Shown here piece after piece: positions 27,537 through 35,741 of a stretch of DNA of 64,000 nt. Each line of letters opens with the position of its first letter. The first letter of the stretch is position 1. The DNA comes from an uncultured Cryomorphaceae bacterium (GTDB lineage: Bacteria; Bacteroidota; Bacteroidia; Flavobacteriales; Schleiferiaceae), in assembly GCA_913009655.1 (NCBI GenBank), contig CAJVWI010000003.1:62001-126000 (forward strand). Direction: 5' to 3'. The notes under the pieces are model-generated. The model saw only the letters and a program-made list of their open reading frames with translations, did not search any database and was not told the DNA's origin. A program made the translations under genes and the position numbers.

Positions 27537-28739
27537 ATGATTCTTGATATGAAAGTGCCCTCGCCGGGAGAATCCATTAGTGAAGTTGAAATCGCAAATT
27601 GGCTAGTTAGTACCGGTGACTATGTGGAAAAAGATGAAGCTATAGCTGAAGTTGATTCTGATAAAGCCACTTTAGAGTTGCCTGCAGAAATGAGCGGTAT
27701 AATTGAAATACTTTTTGAACCGGGAAGTGTTGTCGGGGTCGGGGAAGTGGTTTGCAAAATCGATACATCGGTAAAAGCTCCGAATAAACCTGATAAACCT
27801 GACAAACTTGCTGAGGCTAGTCCTTCTCCGGAGGTTGGTAATTCTTCTGTGAAGACATATGCTACAGGGACTCCGAGTCCAGCTGCTAAGAAACTTTTAG
27901 ACGAGAAAGGTATATCAGCATCCTCAATAAGTGGAAGCGGAAAAGATGGTCGAATCACAAAAGAAGATGCGATCAACGCCAAAGCCTCAATGGGCACCAC
28001 ATCATCAGATAAAGAGCGTGGACAAAACCGTCAAAGGATGAGTTCATTGCGACGAAAACTTGCAAAACGACTTGTTTCTGTAAAAAATGAAACGGCTATG
28101 CTTACAACTTTCAATGAAGTTGATATGAAGCCAATCATGGATTTACGTAAAAAATACAAAGAGGATTTTGCAAAAAAACATGAAGTTGGTCTTGGGTTTA
28201 TGAGTTTCTTTACTCTCGCCGTTGTCAGAGCACTTAAGGAATATCCAACAGTTGGAAGTATGATCGATGGAGATGATATGGTCAGTTTTGACTCCATGGA
28301 TATATCTGTCGCTGTTAGTGGACCAAAAGGACTAATGGTACCCGTTGTGAGGGATGCAGATAAATTGGGATTTGCAGGTGTAGAGTCTGAGATAAAAAGT
28401 TTAGCAATTAAAGTTCGTGACGGTAAAATAACTGTTGACGAAATGACGGGAGGATGTTTTACTATTACAAATGGGGGTGTTTTTGGATCGATGCTAAGTA
28501 CTCCGATTATAAACCCGCCTCAGTCAGCTATTCTTGGAATGCATAACATTGTCGAGAGGCCTGCAGTAGTTGATGGTAAAATTGTTGTTCGACCTATTAT
28601 GTATGTAGCAATGAGTTATGATCATCGGATTATTGATGGCAAGGAGTCAGTTGGAACTTTAGTTGCAATTAAAGAAGCCTTAGAAAATCCTATTGATATT
28701 TTGATGCAAGGAGATATAAATAAGGCTTTGGATCTTTAA
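27537..28739 (+). CDS. sucB: Dihydrolipoyllysine succinyltransferase (E2 of 2-oxoglutarate dehydrogenase)
   Basis: 400 residues in three parts. The lipoyl domain spans residues 1-76 with the modified Lys43 in EVDSDKATLELPA. A proline/lysine-rich linker follows, then the peripheral-subunit-binding domain (TPSPAAKKLLDEKGI, GSGKDGRITKEDAI) near 110-145. The catalytic domain runs from ~165 with SYDHRIIDGKESV containing catalytic His363. It accepts succinyl from SucA and passes it to CoA. It sits 11 bp after sucA, the same transcription unit. Confidence 0.96.
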   Translation: MILDMKVPSPGESISEVEIANWLVSTGDYVEKDEAIAEVDSDKATLELPAEMSGIIEILFEPGSVVGVGEVVCKIDTSVKAPNKPDKPDKLAEASPSPEVGNSSVKTYATGTPSPAAKKLLDEKGISASSISGSGKDGRITKEDAINAKASMGTTSSDKERGQNRQRMSSLRRKLAKRLVSVKNETAMLTTFNEVDMKPIMDLRKKYKEDFAKKHEVGLGFMSFFTLAVVRALKEYPTVGSMIDGDDMVSFDSMDISVAVSGPKGLMVPVVRDADKLGFAGVESEIKSLAIKVRDGKITVDEMTGGCFTITNGGVFGSMLSTPIINPPQSAILGMHNIVERPAVVDGKIVVRPIMYVAMSYDHRIIDGKESVGTLVAIKEALENPIDILMQGDINKALDL

Positions 28740-28752
28740 TTATTAGAAAATT

Positions 28753-29520
28753 GTGATAGATACTCACACGCATTTAGATAGTTCAAAGTTTTCAGATGAT
28801 ATCGATGAAGTAATAAATAGAGCTTTATCCGTTGGGGTAACAAGTATGTATTTACCCAATGTTGATGATGAAAGTCTTGCTCGTATGAATAGTCTTCAAG
28901 AAAGATATCCAAATCATATTGAGCTTATGTTGGGATTGCACCCATGCGATGTTAAAGGTGACTGGAAAAAAATTCTTGACCGGTACGATAAATTATGGGA
29001 AGAGAACCCAACAGCTTTTATAGCAGTAGGAGAAGTTGGACTAGATCTATATTGGGATAAAACAAATATAGACGAGCAGATTCAAGCTTTAAATCATCAA
29101 CTGGATTGGTGCGTTAAATATGCCAAGCCCTTCAGTATGCATGTTCGAGATGCCTGGGAGCCCACATTAAAGATTTTAAGAGAGAGAAACTGTCCTGAAT
29201 TAAATGGCGTTTTACATTGCTTTACAGGGTCAATAGAAATTGCAAGAGAGATTATCGATATGGGGCATTATCTAGGAATAGGCGGTGTTGCAACATTTAA
29301 GAATTCTAATGTTGTAAATGTACTTTCTGATATTGGTTTTGATCGAATTGTATTGGAGACCGATAGTCCGTATTTAGCTCCAGTTCCGCACAGAGGTAAG
29401 AGAAATGAAAGTTCATATCTGCAAAACATAACCATGTTCCTTTCTGATAAATTAGGTTACTCTGAAGAATATATAGACGAGGTCACATCTGATAATGCAA
29501 AACTTATATTTCAAAGGTGA
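28753..29520 (+). CDS. TatD-family metal-dependent hydrolase/DNase
   Basis: 255-residue TIM-barrel hydrolase. The metal-binding HTHLDSSKF at residues 4-12 forces the start near the GTG at 28753 (MIDTHTHLD); the first in-frame ATG would fall after this motif. Later ligands are GEVGLDLYWD, FSMHVRDAWEP, GVLHCFTGS and LETDSPYLAP. TatD proteins are Mg-dependent 3'-5' exonucleases acting on DNA/RNA ends; the physiological substrate is debated. It lies 13 bp after sucB and overlaps the asparaginase start (GTGA). Confidence 0.9.
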   Translation: MIDTHTHLDSSKFSDDIDEVINRALSVGVTSMYLPNVDDESLARMNSLQERYPNHIELMLGLHPCDVKGDWKKILDRYDKLWEENPTAFIAVGEVGLDLYWDKTNIDEQIQALNHQLDWCVKYAKPFSMHVRDAWEPTLKILRERNCPELNGVLHCFTGSIEIAREIIDMGHYLGIGGVATFKNSNVVNVLSDIGFDRIVLETDSPYLAPVPHRGKRNESSYLQNITMFLSDKLGYSEEYIDEVTSDNAKLIFQR

Positions 29521-30530
29521 AACTGCTACTTATATATACAGGAGGAACAATCGGAATGATTCAAAGCCCTGAGGGAGACTTGTCCCCATTTAATTTTGAT
29601 CAAGTATTAAGACAAGTCCCAGAATTAAATCAGCTTGAATGTGATATAGAAACAATTCAAGCATGGGAGCCATTAGACTCGAGCGACATAGATCATAATC
29701 ACTGGATAAAATTGGCAGACATTCTGAATAAAAACCGGGATCAATATGATGGTTTTGTTATTCTTCATGGTACAGATACAATGGCTTATACAGCTTCAGC
29801 TTTGAGCTTCATATTAAAGGATTTTTCTAAACCTATTATTTTAACTGGAAGTCAATTGCCAATTGGAGTTTTAAGAAGTGATGGGCGTGAAAACTTAATC
29901 ACTTCTGTTGAATTAGCTCTATGCCAATTGGATAATGAGACTCCTGCAATTAGAGAAGTATGCGTTTATTTTGAGAATAAGTTATTTAGAGGGAATAGAG
30001 TTTTCAAGAGAAGTTCTCAGGCATTTGAGGCATTTTCAAGTCCTAATTATCCTGTTATAGTCGATGTTGGTGTGCATCTTAAGATTCATCATGAATATAC
30101 TTTGAAACCAAGAGACCATTATTTTTATGACCCTAAAATGGATTCTCAGATTGCCGTTTTGAAATTTTTCCCAGGGATTGATGAGTATTTTTTAAGAAAT
30201 GTGATCTTGAATTCAGGTAGAAACGCAATTATTCTTCAAACTTATGGCAGTGGTAATGTCCCTAAATTGGAATTCTTATCGGATATTTTAGATGATGCGC
30301 GCGATAAAGGTGTGTTAATAATTAATGCCTCTCAATGCCCAGGTGGCGGAGTTTCTCAGCCAGCATACGCATCTTCAAGAATGCTTCGGCATGCAGGAGT
30401 GCTATCGGCAGGCGATATGACACTTGAAGCTACGATAACAAAAACCATGTGGCTTTTGGGTCAAGGAAAGCAAGGAAAGGTATTTGAGAATCTTTTCATG
30501 GAAAACCTTGTTGGAGAAAGAACCATTTAA
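29517..30530 (+). CDS. ansA: Type I (cytosolic) L-asparaginase
   Basis: Hydrolyses asparagine to aspartate and ammonia. The 337-residue product has no signal peptide, which fits the cytoplasmic low-affinity type I. The first catalytic Thr is in LLIYTGGTIGMIQS (Thr12 region) and the second block is GFVILHGTDTMAYTASAL with the Thr-Asp pair. The start is GTG at 29517, overlapping the TatD stop. It is the last gene of the 24.8-30.5 kb run; no hairpin terminator follows directly. Confidence 0.92.
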   Translation: MKLLLIYTGGTIGMIQSPEGDLSPFNFDQVLRQVPELNQLECDIETIQAWEPLDSSDIDHNHWIKLADILNKNRDQYDGFVILHGTDTMAYTASALSFILKDFSKPIILTGSQLPIGVLRSDGRENLITSVELALCQLDNETPAIREVCVYFENKLFRGNRVFKRSSQAFEAFSSPNYPVIVDVGVHLKIHHEYTLKPRDHYFYDPKMDSQIAVLKFFPGIDEYFLRNVILNSGRNAIILQTYGSGNVPKLEFLSDILDDARDKGVLIINASQCPGGGVSQPAYASSRMLRHAGVLSAGDMTLEATITKTMWLLGQGKQGKVFENLFMENLVGERTI

Positions 30531-30647
30531 ACTTTACAACGATCAAGGTGAAAGAGGTTTTATCCAATGCCAATGGGAAGAAAAATAGAGAATTTTTAGG
30601 CAATGAAAATCAGGATTGTAAAGATATTTCAGCCTTTACTTTTTGTC

Positions 30648-30655
30648 TATATTTG
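30648..30655 (+). promoter_or_regulatory. -7 promoter element of tRNA-Ser
   Basis: TATATTTG is an exact TAnnTTTG match, ending 16 nt before the tRNA 5' end. A -33 TTG at 17-23 nt was not found (the nearest is 29 nt upstream). Confidence 0.55.
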
Positions 30656-30671
30656 CCGACTAAAAGCCATT

Positions 30672-30758
30672 GGAGAGGTGTCCGAGTGGCTTAAGGAGCA
30701 CGCTTGGAAAGCGTGTGTGCGGGAAACTGTACCGAGGGTTCGAATCCCTCTCTCTCCG
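30672..30758 (+). tRNA. tRNA-Ser (anticodon GGA)
   Basis: 87-nt cloverleaf. The acceptor GGAGAGG pairs with TCTCTCC. The anticodon stem-loop CACGCTTGGAAAGCGTG has anticodon GGA. A long variable arm (TGTGCGGGAAACTGTACC), diagnostic of Ser/Leu, is followed by T arm GAGGGTTCGAATCCCTC and discriminator G. The 3' CCA is not encoded. It reads UCC/UCU serine codons. Confidence 0.97.
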
Positions 30759-30796
30759 CTCTCGACTATCTGATATACAGAAAGTTTATTTTAACA

Positions 30797-30827
30797 CGTC
30801 GGCATATAAAAATATGTCGGCGTTTTT
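30797..30827 (+). terminator. Rho-independent terminator after tRNA-Ser
   Basis: CGTCGGCATAT (30797-30807), loop AAAA, then ATATGTCGGCG (30812-30822) give an 11-bp stem with two G-U pairs, followed by TTTTT. It lies about 40 nt downstream of the tRNA. Confidence 0.85.
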
Positions 30828-30863
30828 ATGTCATAATGATATAATACTATAGAAGCGACTGTT

Positions 30864-30910
30864 GATTTATTGAATTTCAGGACTACGATGACAGAGAAGT
30901 GGTAACTCAG
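30864..30910 (-). pseudogene. Possible relic of an endonuclease/exonuclease/phosphatase gene 3' end
   Basis: Read from 30910 on the minus strand, codons give LSYHFSVIVVLKFN. This resembles the C-terminus of the secreted nuclease encoded 0.75 kb away (LSDHCPISVVLKIN), and the two share an exact 12-mer, GTAGTCCTGAAA. Aligned without gaps, about two thirds of ~47 bases agree. There is no open frame beyond this, and the stretch begins at the stop codon of the neighbouring 195-residue gene. Probably a duplicated and decayed gene tail; short enough that chance cannot be excluded. Confidence 0.35.
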
Positions 30911-31494
30911 TCAATTTGTAATCTGATTCCAATGCCATTGACGGAGGTATTCAAGGTGATTTTATCGAGCACCGGGAGCTTTCTGGAATGTTGGTGATGA
31001 ACGAGATAGGCGAATGAGTCGAAGGCCAATAAAAAAGAGCCTTGAAGAATCAAACTGTTCCCGTAACCTCGGAGCAATTCCTCTTGACTCTGTCGATTGG
31101 GAGCCAAGCTGCGCATCCAAAGACCCGCGGACATGTAACCAATGTCCAAGCCGCTATTGACTATAAAAATGGTTTCCGTCTTTTTCTGCATCTTGATCAT
31201 CTCCTCTCTGGTCATAGCCTTCCCACTTCGAGCAGCATTAAGATATCCAGGTACAGCAAGGCTCAGGTTTACGGTATTCCAGATCACATTCATCTCATGG
31301 AATCGCTCTGCTTGTTCAGTCGTTGCGGTGGAATAACCAATTCCGCTAAACAAAAAATTTGACACAGCATAAGATCCCAATCCGACCATCAAGTTCTTAT
31401 TTATCTTATTGAATTCAGTTTGAAATTCAGCCACCTGACCAAAGGCAGGTTGGAAATGCAGCACGCAAGCCAATAATAATATTTTCGTTTTCAT
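30907..31494 (-). CDS. Secreted or envelope protein of unknown function
   Basis: 195 residues with a signal peptide (MKTKILLLACVLHFQPAFGQ). The mature part has two or three hydrophobic stretches (GSYAVSNFLFSGIGY, GNSLILQGSFLLAFDSFAYL) separated by a charged segment (GKAMTREEMIKMQKK), so it could be a small membrane protein. It resembles Bacteroidota proteins annotated only as a DUF (possibly DUF6992), which I cannot confirm here. Base composition is visibly richer in G and C than the neighbours. It lies between the tRNA and the secreted nuclease gene, on the same strand as the latter. Confidence 0.65.
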   Translation of the reverse strand: MKTKILLLACVLHFQPAFGQVAEFQTEFNKINKNLMVGLGSYAVSNFLFSGIGYSTATTEQAERFHEMNVIWNTVNLSLAVPGYLNAARSGKAMTREEMIKMQKKTETIFIVNSGLDIGYMSAGLWMRSLAPNRQSQEELLRGYGNSLILQGSFLLAFDSFAYLVHHQHSRKLPVLDKITLNTSVNGIGIRLQID

Positions 31495-31649
31495 CTCTGT
31501 TTAAACATTAACAATGGGATTGTGTAATTATATGCCACTTTGGATTATCCATATTTGATGGTTTAAATATTTGTATTTGTTAATTATTTTCACCGTCATC
31601 TTCAATAAATAAAATTAGAAAATATCATAATGCAATTACCGCTACTGAT

Positions 31650-32567
31650 TTAATTTATTTTCAGGACTACACTAATTGGGCAGTGATCGCTGAGCATATC
31701 GTCTTGAACCATCTGCTCACCAGATTTCGGAAAGTAGTGGACTAATTCACTACCTGGCTTTTGAAGCTTTGCAGCATCAGGGCCCATGAGAATATGATCT
31801 ATTGGTACTGGATATTTAGGATGACAACCTTTCAAGTCTTGCATACTGTTTTTAAGGAGAACACGCTCTCCATCTATTTCATTCAGAACTGACCAGAGTT
31901 TGTTGTTCTTTATTGTCAGCCTATGGTTAAAATCGCCAAGGATAACAAATTTTCTTTTTTCTTTAATATTGCTCTCGATCCATGCATCCAAAATTGGGAC
32001 TTGTTTTTCTAGCACTTCACAAGCACTTCTATCGGACGTAGTGTAATCGTTTACAAAGCAGCCGCTTTTCAAATGTATGGCCATGACATCTATCGTGTCT
32101 TCTGTGCCAAGAAGTCGTATCATAACCCCGTAACGCAGACCATTTCTGTCTATGGCGATTTCTTTATAGCTTCCGAGGTCTTGAAAGACTATTCCCTTAC
32201 GTACGGCAATGGCCACGCGCTGTTGTGTGCTTTCTTGATTATTACCACGACAGCTATAGGTTTGGCTGGTTGGACGCTGAGAAAGTATAATTGTCCAATC
32301 TGACTCTGGAAACACCCTATAAACTGCCGCCATATTTTCTACTTCCTGCAGTGATACTATATCTGCTTGGAGTGATTCTGTGAAATTTCTAAGCTTAGTG
32401 TAATCTGAATCATAACGGGGCACGCACCCTTTACCGTTTTGTTCCGCTAAGTGTTCCATGTTCCAGGCGACAAATCGAAGTTCTTTAGATTGAGCTTGGA
32501 CATTACTTACCGAAAGAGTAAAGAAGCTGAAGAATGTTGCGATAGAAAGAATGAATCTCTTTTTCAT
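31650..32567 (-). CDS. Secreted endonuclease/exonuclease/phosphatase-family protein
   Basis: 305 residues. Residues 1-25 are a signal peptide (MKKRFILSIATFFSFFTLSV, cleavage near VQA-QS). The EEP fold markers follow in order: LRFVAWNMEHLAE, DIVSLQEVENM (metal Glu), VMAIHLKSGC, VILGDFNHRL (catalytic Asp/Asn) and LSDHCPISVVL (terminal Asp-His). Extracellular members are nucleases or phosphodiesterases, and export here suggests scavenging phosphate from nucleic acids or lipids. That fits the phosphate transport genes that follow on the other strand, but the link is inference. Divergent from the MFS gene. Confidence 0.85.
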   Translation of the reverse strand: MKKRFILSIATFFSFFTLSVSNVQAQSKELRFVAWNMEHLAEQNGKGCVPRYDSDYTKLRNFTESLQADIVSLQEVENMAAVYRVFPESDWTIILSQRPTSQTYSCRGNNQESTQQRVAIAVRKGIVFQDLGSYKEIAIDRNGLRYGVMIRLLGTEDTIDVMAIHLKSGCFVNDYTTSDRSACEVLEKQVPILDAWIESNIKEKRKFVILGDFNHRLTIKNNKLWSVLNEIDGERVLLKNSMQDLKGCHPKYPVPIDHILMGPDAAKLQKPGSELVHYFPKSGEQMVQDDMLSDHCPISVVLKIN

Positions 32568-32707
32568 AAGAGTAATTTAATTTTTTTAAAATTAGCCTAG
32601 AATAATTGAATTTTATTTTAGTTTTAAGCTTTTACATTTTTTACTCTGAATTAATTTAATATTAATGTTTTTCATTGTGAAATGGTGGTATTAATTTAGG
32701 CTCAGAT

Positions 32708-33919
32708 ATGAGCTCCAAAAGACATTACTTATTGCACCCTGTTGTTTGGCTCGCAGCACTCGGGTACTTTGTGGATATTTATGACTTGCTTCTTTTTAGT
32801 ATTATTCGAATTCCTTCTTTAAATGATATTGGAGTGGAGAATATTACGGGCACAGGATTGCTCATTCTCAACACTCAAATGTTTGGTCTTCTTTTGGGCG
32901 GTATTTTATGGGGTGTACTGGGAGATAAACTTGGCCGTACGAGAGTATTATTCTATTCGATTGCTCTCTACTCTATTGGAAACCTGCTTAACGGTTTTGT
33001 TCAATCTGGAACGCAGTATGCTTTAATTCGATTCATTGCTGGAGTTGGACTTGCTGGAGAGTTAGGCGCTGGAATCACCTTAGTTTCCGAACTTCTTCCA
33101 AAAAACAAACGTGGATTGGGAACTGCATTGGTTGCAGGGTTTGGATTGACAGGTGCTGTTTTTGCATTTTTTATATCCCAGTGGTTTCCTTGGCGTACCT
33201 GCTATTTTATTGGAGGAGGTATGGGGTTATTATTGCTAACTCTTCGTATGAGTGTTTTTGAGAGTAAATTATATAAAAAATTATCTGAAAAAACACATGT
33301 AGCGAAAGGCAATTTCCTGATGCTTTTTAATAAAAGAGAGAGATTCATGCGGTACCTCAGGAGTATCTTAATTGGACTACCCACGTGGTTTGTCGTTGGT
33401 ATTTTGATATCTTTTTCTCCAGAGTTTGCCCGTCAATTAGGAATCGAACAACCCATAGACCCTGGCAAAGGAATTATGATTAGTTATGCAGCTATTGCCG
33501 CTGGGGATATAGCAATAGGTCTTTTATCTCAGCACTTAAAATCGCGCAAGAAAGCTCTACACGTATTTTATCTCATCACTATAGTGGGTATGGTGGTTTT
33601 CTTCACTGCCTCAACACCTTGGCAGCTTTACCTTTCTACTGGAATTATGGGATTTGGAACCGGATTTTGGGCTGTATTCATAACTATAGGAGCAGAAAAT
33701 TTTGGGACCAATTTACGAGCAACTGCTGCCACGACTATTCCAAATATGGCGCGTGGGTCGTTGAATATGATTTCTGCATTATTCTTATTTTTGACAAGCC
33801 AAATTTCATATCTCAATAGCGGAATTGTTACAGGTGTTATTGTCATGTTAGTTACCTATTGGGCAATTTACGGCCTTCAGGAAACCTTTGGGCGAGATCT
33901 TGATTTTATTGAAGAATAA
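32708..33919 (+). CDS. MFS transporter (SHS/metabolite:H+ symporter-like)
   Basis: 403-residue, 12-helix carrier. MFS signature loop GDKLGRTRVLFYSIALYSIG lies between TM2 and TM3, with RFIAGVGLAGELGAGITLVSELLPKNKRG (first 20 residues RFIAGVGLAGELGAGITLVS) typical of the SHS/NiaP-like branch, whose members carry sugars, organic or aromatic acids. The substrate is unknown. It precedes the arsenate reductase and Acr3 genes by 38 bp on the same strand, so a role in arsenic handling is possible. It does not obviously resemble ArsJ. A TAATTTAG element lies 8 nt before the ATG. Confidence 0.82.
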   Translation: MSSKRHYLLHPVVWLAALGYFVDIYDLLLFSIIRIPSLNDIGVENITGTGLLILNTQMFGLLLGGILWGVLGDKLGRTRVLFYSIALYSIGNLLNGFVQSGTQYALIRFIAGVGLAGELGAGITLVSELLPKNKRGLGTALVAGFGLTGAVFAFFISQWFPWRTCYFIGGGMGLLLLTLRMSVFESKLYKKLSEKTHVAKGNFLMLFNKRERFMRYLRSILIGLPTWFVVGILISFSPEFARQLGIEQPIDPGKGIMISYAAIAAGDIAIGLLSQHLKSRKKALHVFYLITIVGMVVFFTASTPWQLYLSTGIMGFGTGFWAVFITIGAENFGTNLRATAATTIPNMARGSLNMISALFLFLTSQISYLNSGIVTGVIVMLVTYWAIYGLQETFGRDLDFIEE

Positions 33920-33957
33920 ATAGTTTAAAAACCTGATTGAAAAACTACTAGGCAGCC

Positions 33958-34587
33958 ATGCAACATACAAGAGTCATCTTCCCCCCAACTCTTCAAACGA
34001 CTCTTTCGGTTGTTAAAAAAGTCTTTATTCCCGAAAATCGTATAGATATACTTCAGTCATTGATTGTATATATTCAGGAAAAGCTTGATTTGGAACTAGA
34101 GGTTAACTTGAATTTTGTTTGCACTCACAATTCTAGAAGAAGTCAGTTCTCTCAAGTTTGGGCGCAAACAGCAGCTATTTTTTATGGCATTAAGGTTAAT
34201 TGTTTTTCAGGAGGAGTTGAAGTTACTACTTTTAATCAGTCAGCTTTATCCGCTCTTAAAAAGAGCGGATTTGATATTAATACAATAGGAACAGATAACC
34301 CCAGACATGAAGTATTTATGTCTCATGATTTTGAGCCACTGATTATGTTTTCAAAGCTTTTTGATGATTCTATTAACCCGAGAAATAATCATGCTACAAT
34401 AATGACGTGTTCTCATGCTGATGAAAATTGCCCTGTAATAACAGGGTCTGAAAAAAGATTTTCAATTCACTATGAAGATCCAAAAAAGTTTGATGGTTTG
34501 AGAATTGCGGCTAGTAAATATAATGAATGCTCGATTCAGGTTGCTAGTGAAATGTTTTATATATTCTCTCAACTCAAAAATAAATAA
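33958..34587 (+). CDS. Thiol-dependent arsenate reductase (LMW protein-tyrosine-phosphatase fold)
   Basis: Reduces arsenate to arsenite, the form exported by the next gene. Residues 52-62 ([11 protein letters not shown]) hold the phosphatase P-loop Cx5R with C55. [15 protein letters not shown] supplies C151 and C158, the C-x6-C pair that relays the disulfide to thioredoxin in ArsC enzymes of the Staphylococcus type. All three catalytic cysteines are present, which argues for arsenate reductase over a protein phosphatase. A ~45-residue N-terminal extension precedes the core. Its stop overlaps the Acr3 start (TAATG). A possible thioredoxin partner lies at 55 kb. Confidence 0.88.
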   Translation: MQHTRVIFPPTLQTTLSVVKKVFIPENRIDILQSLIVYIQEKLDLELEVNLNFVCTHNSRRSQFSQVWAQTAAIFYGIKVNCFSGGVEVTTFNQSALSALKKSGFDINTIGTDNPRHEVFMSHDFEPLIMFSKLFDDSINPRNNHATIMTCSHADENCPVITGSEKRFSIHYEDPKKFDGLRIAASKYNECSIQVASEMFYIFSQLKNK

Positions 34588-35645
34588 TGAAAAAAAAGAT
34601 AAGGAAACTTTCATTTCTCGATCAATATCTAACTCTTTGGATATTTCTTGCGATGGCATTAGGCGTAAGTATTGGATATTTTGTTCCCTCAGCTTCCATT
34701 TTTATAGATTCGTTTAGCTCAGGAAGTACAAATATTCCAATTGCCATAGGATTAATCTTGATGATGTATCCCCCATTGGCAAAAGTGAATTATAAACTAT
34801 TGCCCAAAGTATTTAAAAATGTTAAAGTTTTGACTCTTTCATTAGCTTTAAATTGGATTGTGGGTCCCATATTGATGTTTATTCTTGCTTTGATATTCCT
34901 TCAGGATTATCCGGAGTACATGGTTGGCATTATACTGATAGGTCTTGCTCGTTGCATAGCGATGGTTTTGGTTTGGAATGACTTGGCTGAGGGGAGCACT
35001 GAATACGGTGCTGGCTTGGTTGCTTTAAATAGTATTTTTCAAGTGTTTGCGTACTCTTTTTATGCTTGGTTATTTATAACCATTTTACCTCCCTATTTTG
35101 GTTTTGAAGGTGCTATCGTTGACATTTCTATTATCACTATAGCAGAGAGTGTTGCCATCTATTTGGGGATACCCTTTTTAGCCGGGTTTTTCAGCCGAGT
35201 TATTCTTATTAAAGCCAAAGGCGAAGATTGGTATAAAACGCAATTCATTCCTGCAATTTCCCCAATGACTTTAATAGCTCTGTTATTTACAATAATGGTC
35301 ATGTTTTCGCTTAAGGGAGAATTGATTGTTCAAATACCAATGGATGTATTTAGAATAGCTATCCCTTTGTTAATTTATTTTGCATTGATGTTCCTCATTG
35401 GTTTCTTTTTAAGTAAGGCAATGGGCGCGGAGTATGATAAAAATGCTGCTATCTCTTTTACAGCTGCTGGAAATAATTTTGAATTAGCTATTGCTGTCGC
35501 TATTGGCGTATTTGGTATTAATTCCGGTCAGGCATTTGCAGGAGTTGTGGGGCCATTAGTAGAGGTTCCTGCTTTGATTCTGCTGGTAAGAGTTGCTTTT
35601 TGGTTTAAAAAGAAATATTATTCTAATGAGAAATCAAAAATCTAG
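34587..35645 (+). CDS. Acr3-family arsenite efflux transporter
   Basis: 352-residue inner-membrane protein with about ten helices that extrudes arsenite. [20 protein letters not shown] near residue 50-69 and [20 protein letters not shown] near 119-138 are Acr3 hallmarks; C123 is the conserved Cys needed for transport. [18 protein letters not shown] late in the chain is the second hallmark (conserved Glu). Translationally coupled to arsC by the one-base overlap. No ArsR repressor gene is found nearby, so control of the pair is unclear. Confidence 0.93.
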   Translation: MKKKIRKLSFLDQYLTLWIFLAMALGVSIGYFVPSASIFIDSFSSGSTNIPIAIGLILMMYPPLAKVNYKLLPKVFKNVKVLTLSLALNWIVGPILMFILALIFLQDYPEYMVGIILIGLARCIAMVLVWNDLAEGSTEYGAGLVALNSIFQVFAYSFYAWLFITILPPYFGFEGAIVDISIITIAESVAIYLGIPFLAGFFSRVILIKAKGEDWYKTQFIPAISPMTLIALLFTIMVMFSLKGELIVQIPMDVFRIAIPLLIYFALMFLIGFFLSKAMGAEYDKNAAISFTAAGNNFELAIAVAIGVFGINSGQAFAGVVGPLVEVPALILLVRVAFWFKKKYYSNEKSKI

Positions 35646-35663
35646 AATGTGAATTTCTAAAAC

Positions 35664-35680
35664 TTAACATTAAGTTAACA
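35664..35680 (+). promoter_or_regulatory. Candidate phosphate-response operator upstream of the porin gene
   Basis: TTAACA (35664-35669), five bases TTAAG, TTAACA (35675-35680): a perfect direct repeat with 11-bp period, as in PhoB/PhoP boxes. It is embedded in a palindrome AACTTAA-CA-TTAAGTT (35661-35676). It lies about 32 bp upstream of the -7 element of a phosphate-type porin gene. Confidence 0.5.
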
Positions 35681-35711
35681 ATTACAAAATATCTTGGTTA
35701 AAGTGCAATAT

Positions 35712-35719
35712 TAATTTTG
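35712..35719 (+). promoter_or_regulatory. -7 promoter element of the porin gene
   Basis: TAATTTTG is an exact TAnnTTTG match, 22 nt before the ATG at 35742. The nearest TTG (35694-35696) is 15 nt upstream, slightly short. A weak -33 would be expected for an activator-dependent promoter. Confidence 0.5.
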
Positions 35720-35741
35720 TTAAAATTAATCAGTTATTACT

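Noticed and set aside
30670-30852. 60-codon + strand frame
   Set aside because: It runs through tRNA-Ser and its terminator, so it is not a gene.
31042-31362. Two + strand frames of 64-106 codons
   Set aside because: They are antisense to the 195-residue gene, which has a signal peptide and a sensible composition.
32073-32303. 76-codon + strand frame
   Set aside because: It is antisense to the nuclease catalytic motifs, which are conserved.
32670-32682. TTTCA-TTG-TGAAA palindrome upstream of the MFS gene as an ArsR site
   Set aside because: Five-base arms in AT-rich DNA are common, and no ArsR gene is present to support it.
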